A DNA stretch of 10,590 bases from IMCC26077 sp964561165 (GTDB taxonomy: Bacteria > Actinomycetota > Actinomycetes > Nanopelagicales > Nanopelagicaceae). Shown here in pieces: positions 6,040 through 10,590 of the stretch. The stretch lies in contig CAZLOJ010000038.1 in NCBI GenBank assembly GCA_964561165.1, positions 1-10,590 of the forward strand, read 5' to 3'. The notes beneath the pieces are model-generated. The model worked only from the letters and a program-made list of their open reading frames with translations, made no database searches and had not been told where the DNA came from. Made by a program: the position numbers and the translations under genes. Position 1 is the first letter of the stretch; the number at the start of each line of letters is the position of its first letter.

Positions 6040-6591
6040 ATGTCAAAGAAAGCATCAAAAATCGCTCATACCTTGGAAAATCTACTCTTCCAGGCGCGCT
6101 GGATCCTCTCGCCGCTTTATGTTGGCCTGGTCTTTGCGCTGATTGCGCTCATCTATCGTTTCATTTTGGAGTTCATCCATCTAATCCAGCATCTTGGCGA
6201 GAAGGACCCGCATGTCTTCACACTCGACTTGCTTGCTCTTTTGGATCTCACGTTGATCGGCAATCTAATCTTGATTGTGATTCTCGCCGGCTATGAGAAC
6301 TTTGTATCGCGAATCGATGCTGCACACGAGTCCGATGATCGGCCACATTGGATGGGAACTATCGATTTCTCTGGGTTAAAAATCAAATTGATTGGTTCAC
6401 TTGTCGCAATTTCTGTCATCGAACTTCTCAAAGATTTCATTGAGCTCTCAGGTCAAGAAAAAGTTGGTGAAGGCACGATTTGGCGAGTAATCATCCACCT
6501 CACATTCGTAGCATCGGGAGTGCTATTTGCGTTGATGGATTGGATTGCTGATAAGCGCGAGGTACACGGTCCTAGTTCAGGGAAGAACTAG
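6040..6591 (+). CDS. YqhA/UPF0114 family inner-membrane protein
   Basis: From ATG 6040 this is a 183-residue protein; E. coli YqhA is about 164. Alignment by eye to YqhA is strong along the whole length: the amphipathic start (LENLLFQARW), SPLYVGL, the LDLTLIGNLIL helix, AGYENFVS (83-90), the SLVAISVIELL helix and IIHLTFVASG near the end. Four membrane segments are expected at about 22-44, 63-84, 114-133 and 149-170. The family has no firmly established biochemical role. The frame also allows a GTG start at 6004 with 12 more residues, but YqhA begins near the ATG version and a leaderless-type -10 fits it. It stands between the glycosyltransferase operon and a transporter, apparently with its own promoter, so a link to the envelope genes is not implied. 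Confidence 0.88.
   Translation: MSKKASKIAHTLENLLFQARWILSPLYVGLVFALIALIYRFILEFIHLIQHLGEKDPHVFTLDLLALLDLTLIGNLILIVILAGYENFVSRIDAAHESDDRPHWMGTIDFSGLKIKLIGSLVAISVIELLKDFIELSGQEKVGEGTIWRVIIHLTFVASGVLFALMDWIADKREVHGPSSGKN
6572..6591 (+). terminator. Perfect 7-bp hairpin containing the yqhA-type stop codon
   Basis: CTAGTTC (6572-6578) and GAACTAG (6585-6591) pair perfectly around AGGGAA, and the right arm ends with the TAG stop. The following CGTTACTATTAC is only partly U-rich and also holds the next gene's -10 hexamer. It may end or stabilise the upstream transcript. Confidence 0.45.
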
Positions 6592-6594
6592 CGT

Positions 6595-6600
6595 TACTAT
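6595..6600 (+). promoter_or_regulatory. -10 element placed for a leaderless transporter transcript
   Basis: TACTAT ends 6 bases before the GTG at 6607, which again puts the predicted transcription start on the first base of the start codon. There is no ribosome binding site in the 15-base gap. No -35 match is seen; the expected place lies inside the hairpin at 6572-6591. Confidence 0.45.
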
Positions 6601-6606
6601 TACTGC

Positions 6607-7554
6607 GTGCGATTAGATTTACTCGCTGCGCTCAGCGGCATACTCATTGCCGCGCAATCGCGGGTCAATGGCGGTCTCTCATCAGCGCTTGGAAATAGCA
6701 CTGAAGCGGCGGTCTACTCCTTTGGTTCTGGTTTTCTCGTACTCAATATCATCGCGCTTGCCAATCCAAGAGTACGAGCGGGAATACGCAGGATTATCGC
6801 TGGTGTGAAAATTGGAGAACTGCCCGCATGGCGCCTCTCCGCAGGGATTATGGGTGGAATTTTCGTCGCTATTCAAACCTTCACCGTCCCCATCATTGGG
6901 GTAGCACTTCTATCCGTCGTGATGATTGCCGGCCAGACTGTGGCCTCATTGATTGTTGATCAAATCGGAATAACTGGCGGTGGGAAGCAACCCATCACAA
7001 CTCGTCGAGTACTTGCTGCACTCATCACAATAACCGCTGTCATTGTCGCCGTCTGGGAAGAGATTCAATTAGCCAACATCTCGGCGGTGCCCGTAATTAT
7101 CGTATTTGTGGGTGGATTCATGATTGGAGTGCAACGAGCGCTCAATGGGCAGATCAATGATGTATCTGGCCAAAGCTTCTCAACTACTTGGCTCAATTTC
7201 TTCATGGGAACCTCAACGTTGTTGATACTTCTTATTATCAATACAGCTCGAGGAAATGAAATCGTTGGATTGCCGACATCTCCCTGGTGGATATATTGGG
7301 GAGGGACGATTGGTGTTCTATACATTGCCTCTTCTTCAGTCATTGTGGCGAGAATCGGCGTACTTTCCTTCACGCTATTCGCAACCGGCGGTCAGTTAAT
7401 TGGTTCGCTCATCTTTGATTTACTCGCGCCACCTGAAAGTGTAACGGTCGGAATTAATCTCGTCGTTGGAATTTTAATAACGTATATTGGGGTTTTGGTA
7501 GGTGGACTTCGAAAACAAGGTTCAATGCGAACGAAACCGACGCCAAATAATTGA
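6607..7554 (+). CDS. DMT superfamily transporter, two-repeat YdcZ/DUF606 type
   Basis: This 315-residue protein has about ten hydrophobic segments. It is made of two related halves, each a YdcZ/DUF606 unit: residues 6-45 with GILIAAQSRVNGGLSSALG and 165-205 with GFMIGVQRALNG, then LNFFMGT. E. coli YdcZ holds a single such unit of about 150 residues, so this is the fused form. It should sit in the cytoplasmic membrane and move a small solute; the family's substrates are mostly unassigned. The start is GTG at 6607 with a leaderless-type -10 in front, and no other start fits the first helix. The last 33 bases overlap the end of the convergent dedA-type gene, and a 9-bp tandem repeat lies across the TGA. 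Family is secure, substrate unknown. Confidence 0.86.
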   Translation: MRLDLLAALSGILIAAQSRVNGGLSSALGNSTEAAVYSFGSGFLVLNIIALANPRVRAGIRRIIAGVKIGELPAWRLSAGIMGGIFVAIQTFTVPIIGVALLSVVMIAGQTVASLIVDQIGITGGGKQPITTRRVLAALITITAVIVAVWEEIQLANISAVPVIIVFVGGFMIGVQRALNGQINDVSGQSFSTTWLNFFMGTSTLLILLIINTARGNEIVGLPTSPWWIYWGGTIGVLYIASSSVIVARIGVLSFTLFATGGQLIGSLIFDLLAPPESVTVGINLVVGILITYIGVLVGGLRKQGSMRTKPTPNN

Positions 7555-7566
7555 AATAATTGAACC
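7512..7566 (-). terminator. Candidate intrinsic terminator of the minus-strand operon, inside the transporter gene
   Basis: GGTTCAAT (7519-7526) and ATTGAACC (7559-7566) are perfect 8-bp inverted arms with a 32-base loop. On the minus strand the stem is directly followed by TTGTTTT (7518-7512), a terminator-like U-rich run. The dedA-type stop codon is in the second arm. The large loop makes it non-classical. Confidence 0.4.
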
Positions 7567-8139
7567 ACCGATAAAAAACGCCGCGATTGCATAAGAGGAA
7601 CTTTTCACAGCTGGGATAGTTGCCGAATAGAAACCTGCCAGAGTTATTCCCACACCCCAGGCGAGGGCGCCAACAGCATTTGCGGAGAGAAATTTGTAGT
7701 ACGGCATTTTCGATGCGCCAGCAATCGGCGGAATAAATGTTCTAAACCACGGGAAGAATCGTGCGGCACAGACCGCCCACCACCCGTTTTTTTCGTAGAA
7801 GGCTTCCGAGCGGCTAACCATCCGGGCAATCCGCTCCGATTTAGATTTCTCTAAGTACGGTCGACCAAATTTTCTTCCTAATACATATCCAAACTGATCG
7901 CCAACAAAGGCAGCAAGGAATATTCCAGCAACGAGTATCGCGATATTCATATCATCGCGAGCAGCAGCGACTAACCCTGCGCTAAAGAGAATCGAATCTC
8001 CTGGAAGCCAGAACGCCAGCAGAACTCCTGTTTCAAGGAAGACGATTGCCCACACCAATATGTAGAGAAGAAATGGGGCTATCGGCGAGAATCGTTCATC
8101 GAAGCTCGCCGCGAGTTGTACGGCGGTCAGAGAATTCAT
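7522..8139 (-). CDS. DedA family membrane protein (SNARE-associated/VTT fold)
   Basis: This 205-residue integral membrane protein shows the DedA pattern: FLETGVLLAFWLPGDS (34-49) with E36 and D48, GDQFGYVLGRKFGRPYLEK (80-98), and ARFFPWFRTFIPPIAG (126-141) with R127 and R133. Charged residues at equivalent places are reported as essential in E. coli DedA proteins. Family members act in membrane homeostasis, and several move lipids such as undecaprenyl phosphate or phosphatidylethanolamine across the bilayer; which applies here is unknown. I start at ATG 8139, 5 bases after the manA stop, because the longer frame from 8217 would overlap manA by over 70 bases and add a non-family leader. It is the last gene of the minus-strand operon and overlaps the convergent transporter gene by 33 bases. 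Confidence 0.9.
   Translation of the reverse strand: MNSLTAVQLAASFDERFSPIAPFLLYILVWAIVFLETGVLLAFWLPGDSILFSAGLVAAARDDMNIAILVAGIFLAAFVGDQFGYVLGRKFGRPYLEKSKSERIARMVSRSEAFYEKNGWWAVCAARFFPWFRTFIPPIAGASKMPYYKFLSANAVGALAWGVGITLAGFYSATIPAVKSSSYAIAAFFIGGSIISIIWRRFRSH
7545..7562. repeat. 9-bp tandem repeat across the transporter stop codon
   Basis: AAATAATTG occurs twice head to tail (7545-7553 and 7554-7562). The transporter's TGA spans the junction. Confidence 0.8.
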
Positions 8140-8144
8140 TGAGC

Positions 8145-9173
8145 TCACGGCGCGATTTTTGCTAAGGCTGGTAGTGGTGGGCGCGAGAGGATGCCACTTG
8201 CTCCGGTCAGACTCCATCGCCCCGCATCGAAGGGGATAACTAGGGCATCGCCATGACCAACTGCAATCGTGCCGCTGTTTTCAGTGGTGAGTACACCATC
8301 ACCCTCGAGTAGTAAGAGGATGCCAAAACTCGCGTCAATACTCGTGCCATTTCCAGGGATTACTTCGGCTCGGAAGTAGCCGTCTGCGCGCTCGGTAAAG
8401 AGGGATCGCATCTCACCACCGGTGAAGTGTGAGCTCTTAACCAAGGTAGCAATTTCATCAGGGTTGAGCGGTGCGTAATTAAGGGAATCGAGAACCACGT
8501 CAAAGCCAAGACCAAGATGGCCATCTTTTAATCCATCGACCGCAAAACCTTCCCATTCCAGAAGCGCTGAGAGATCTGTTGGCTCTTGTAGTTCAAGTAC
8601 AAAAATCCCAGCATCGATTGCATGCGCCGTACCTGCTGGAACAAGAATTGCATCGCCTGGTTTAACAGGAATCATATTTAACGAAGCGAGAAGCGCTGCA
8701 GAATCTTTTGCTTGCACCATCGAGTGAACAACATCTTTTTTCATCTCCTGCGCAAAACCCAATCCAACTTTTGCATTTTCGGGCGCATCAAGAATGATCC
8801 ACGCTTCTGTTTTTCCATGATCTAGCGCAAGATGTTTCCGCGCAAAAGCTTTGTTGGGATGAAAGTGGACGGGAAGGCGTTGGTCGGGATCAAGGAGCTT
8901 CACAAGAATCTCGGTGCTAGTTCCAAACGCATCGACATGGCTCTTGCCTAACCATTTCTCCGGCGCACTTTCGATTGCATCGCGCAGAAATTCGCCATCG
9001 GGTAATCGAGAGAGCCCCATCTCTTTCTCACCAAATCGAGTAGTTGTTGCTCCAATCCACTCTTCAGGTCGCATCGGACCGCCAGGACCGTTTCGTAATA
9101 CGCCAATGCGATTACCACCACGATAAAAATGATCAAATTGATTCGATGGAAGGATGAGAGGTGTTAGCGACAT
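8145..9173 (-). CDS. manA: Class I mannose-6-phosphate isomerase
   Basis: This 342-residue cytosolic zinc enzyme interconverts fructose-6-phosphate and mannose-6-phosphate, feeding GDP-mannose and envelope mannan synthesis or mannose use. The metal site is visible: HFHP (103-106), E123 in GKTEAW (120-125) and H184 in PAGTAHAI (179-186). The first ligand position reads His where the E. coli and Bacillus enzymes have Gln (QVH). ELQEPTDLS (194-202) matches the conserved strand after the active site, and the C-terminal part is a second cupin-like domain. The length is closer to the short Bacillus type than to the E. coli type of about 390 residues. ATG 9173 is 10 bases after the malic enzyme stop, with no clear ribosome binding site, so translation may depend on coupling. 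It is followed by the dedA-type gene 5 bases on. Confidence 0.9.
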   Translation of the reverse strand: MSLTPLILPSNQFDHFYRGGNRIGVLRNGPGGPMRPEEWIGATTTRFGEKEMGLSRLPDGEFLRDAIESAPEKWLGKSHVDAFGTSTEILVKLLDPDQRLPVHFHPNKAFARKHLALDHGKTEAWIILDAPENAKVGLGFAQEMKKDVVHSMVQAKDSAALLASLNMIPVKPGDAILVPAGTAHAIDAGIFVLELQEPTDLSALLEWEGFAVDGLKDGHLGLGFDVVLDSLNYAPLNPDEIATLVKSSHFTGGEMRSLFTERADGYFRAEVIPGNGTSIDASFGILLLLEGDGVLTTENSGTIAVGHGDALVIPFDAGRWSLTGASGILSRPPLPALAKIAP

Positions 9174-9183
9174 AACCGAGAGT

Positions 9184-10563
9184 TTACCGACAGGTTGCTT
9201 TTATGGCAGAGGCAACAGCTGGTGTAACAGCTGGGTCAAAAACGCTCGGGATAATAAAACTCTCATTGAGCTGCTCAGGGCGAACACAGTTTGCAATGGC
9301 GTCAGCGGCAGCCAGCAGCGCATCGTCGGTGATTTTTGTTGCACCGATGTCGAGTAATCCTCGAAAAACTCCTGGGAATGCCAGGACGTTATTGATTTGG
9401 TTAGGTTGATCACTGCGTCCGGTCGCGACAACTTTTACATGGCGGCGTGCTAACTCTGGATCAATTTCTGGGTCGGGATTAGCTAGGGCAAAGACTATTG
9501 CATCTTTGGCCATACTCTCAACATCTCTCTCGGTGAGAACATTAGGCACGCTCACGCCGATGAAAACATCAGCGCCAGCGAGCGCTTGGCTTAAAGTGCC
9601 AGTGAAATTCTCGCGATTACTAACTTCCACGAACCAAGAGCGCATCTCATCGTTTTGTGGCGAACCTTTATGGATAACACCATCGATATCAAAGCCAATC
9701 ATATGGCGCGCACCAGCATGATAGAGAAGTTGCGCAACAGCTGTTCCTGCCGCGCCAACACCATTAAGCACAATCTTCACATCTTTAATATCTTTCTTGA
9801 CTAACTTCAGCGCATTCTTTAACGCTGCCGTCACAACGATTGCAGTTCCATGTTGATCATCGTGGAAAACTGGAATATCGAGAAGCTCACGTAATCGTCG
9901 TTCAACTTCAAAGCAACGCGGTGCTGAGATATCTTCAAGATTTATCCCACCATAGACAGGCGCGATTATCTGCACCGTGCGGACAATCTCATCAACATCT
10001 TGAGTATCGAGACAGACGGGCCAGGCATCAATATTGGCAAATCGTTTGAAGAGCGCAGCCTTACCTTCCATCACAGGCATCGCAGCTGATGGTCCAATAT
10101 TTCCTAAACCAAGTACTGCTGAACCATCAGTTACAACTGCAACGGTATTCCTCTTAATTGTGAGTCGACGCGCATCACTGGGATCGGCGGCAATCGCCTG
10201 GCAGACCCGAGCAACTCCTGGCGTATATGCGCGCGAGAGGTCATCACGCGTCTTGATCTGCACCTTGCTATGTACTTCAATTTTTCCGCCTAGGTGGATG
10301 AGGAAAGTCCGATCGCTGACTTTGCGGACCTTTAGTTCCGGGACCTCGGCGATTGCTTTAGCGACGCGATCTGCATGGTCGGCATCAATGGTGTCGCACG
10401 TGAGATCGACAACAACGCGGTCAAATGAGGATTCGACGATATCCAACGCAGTTAATGACGCCCCTTGAGAATTAAGGACAGCAGTCAGCGCAGATACCGG
10501 TTGGTTCGCTGAAGGTCCTTCAACGCGGATCGTGATTCCATAGCCGGGGCTCGTAGAAACCAT
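9184..10563 (-). CDS. ACT-domain malic enzyme (malate dehydrogenase, decarboxylating)
   Basis: This 459-residue cytosolic enzyme oxidatively decarboxylates malate to pyruvate and CO2 with NAD(P). An ACT-like domain covers about residues 8-85 and may bind a small effector. The malic domain follows, with AYTPGVA (112-118), MEGKAALFK (165-173, catalytic Lys168), NLEDISAPRCFEVE (208-221) and FHDDQHGTA (233-241, metal Asp). The Rossmann fold begins at LNGVGAAGTA (266-275), and D292 after the second strand hints at NAD rather than NADP, which is weak inference. Late motifs are ALANPDPEI, then TGRSDQPNQINN. The start at ATG 10563 has AGGAG 6 bases ahead, and the full gene lies in the window. It heads the operon with manA and dedA; any promoter must lie at or beyond the window edge. 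Confidence 0.94.
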   Translation of the reverse strand: MVSTSPGYGITIRVEGPSANQPVSALTAVLNSQGASLTALDIVESSFDRVVVDLTCDTIDADHADRVAKAIAEVPELKVRKVSDRTFLIHLGGKIEVHSKVQIKTRDDLSRAYTPGVARVCQAIAADPSDARRLTIKRNTVAVVTDGSAVLGLGNIGPSAAMPVMEGKAALFKRFANIDAWPVCLDTQDVDEIVRTVQIIAPVYGGINLEDISAPRCFEVERRLRELLDIPVFHDDQHGTAIVVTAALKNALKLVKKDIKDVKIVLNGVGAAGTAVAQLLYHAGARHMIGFDIDGVIHKGSPQNDEMRSWFVEVSNRENFTGTLSQALAGADVFIGVSVPNVLTERDVESMAKDAIVFALANPDPEIDPELARRHVKVVATGRSDQPNQINNVLAFPGVFRGLLDIGATKITDDALLAAADAIANCVRPEQLNESFIIPSVFDPAVTPAVASAIKATCR

Positions 10564-10569
10564 AAAAAT

Positions 10570-10574
10570 CTCCT
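10570..10574 (-). promoter_or_regulatory. Ribosome binding site of the malic enzyme gene
   Basis: AGGAG on the minus strand, 6 bases from the ATG, is the clearest Shine-Dalgarno in the window and fixes the start. Confidence 0.7.
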
Positions 10575-10590
10575 AATGTTGGATATTCAG

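Noticed and set aside
8140..8217. Extended N-terminus of the DedA-type protein
   Set aside because: It lies inside manA, encodes a polar leader not seen in the family, and the ATG at 8139 falls 5 bases after the manA stop.
9034..9468. Possible extra genes antisense to manA and the malic enzyme (around 8948-9136, 9201-9431 and 10034-10468)
   Set aside because: They are wholly contained in strongly conserved enzyme genes and show no domain or start signal of their own.

Overview
The window looks like a piece of a streamlined, moderate-GC actinobacterial genome, possibly a freshwater acI-type (Nanopelagicales) lineage. The reasons are actinobacterial-flavoured proteins (ACT-domain malic enzyme, class I ManA with an HxH zinc motif), base composition near balance by eye, almost no non-coding DNA, short overlaps between genes, and start codons placed at leaderless distance from -10-like hexamers. 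The lineage is inferred from these traits, not from a marker gene.

Layout. Positions 1-1236 (+): the 3' end of a Q/P/N/aromatic-rich low-complexity protein with exact DNA repeats, then a small, very acidic protein with a Rho_N/SAP-like helical motif. Positions 1237-3201 (-): a LicC-like nucleotidyltransferase and, upstream of it, a TagB/TagF-like CDP-glycerol glycerophosphotransferase. Positions 3256-5997 (+), divergent from that pair: two CDP-alcohol phosphatidyltransferases and a family 2 glycosyltransferase, joined by 4- and 8-bp overlaps. Positions 6040-7554 (+): a YqhA/UPF0114 membrane protein and a two-repeat YdcZ/DUF606 DMT-type transporter, each with its own leaderless-type start. Positions 7522-10563 (-): a malic enzyme, mannose-6-phosphate isomerase and DedA operon. 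No stretch above 300 bases lacks a gene; the longest gap is about 54 bases. I see no tRNA, rRNA, CRISPR array or insertion sequence.

The coherent and least-described part is 1237-5997. One enzyme should make a CDP-activated alcohol, one should transfer polyol phosphate, two membrane enzymes should move phospho-alcohol groups onto lipid-type acceptors, and a glycosyltransferase could decorate the product. Together they suggest a cell-envelope phosphoglycolipid or teichoic-acid-like route whose product cannot be read from sequence. The second phosphatidyltransferase has His in place of the last Asp of the family's catalytic motif, so the two are unlikely to be simple duplicates.

A second theme is gene-end architecture. 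Small inverted repeats lie at or across several stop codons, two convergent pairs abut or overlap, and -10-like hexamers sit directly behind two of the hairpins. ManA may supply mannose phosphates for envelope glycans, and malic enzyme serves central carbon metabolism.
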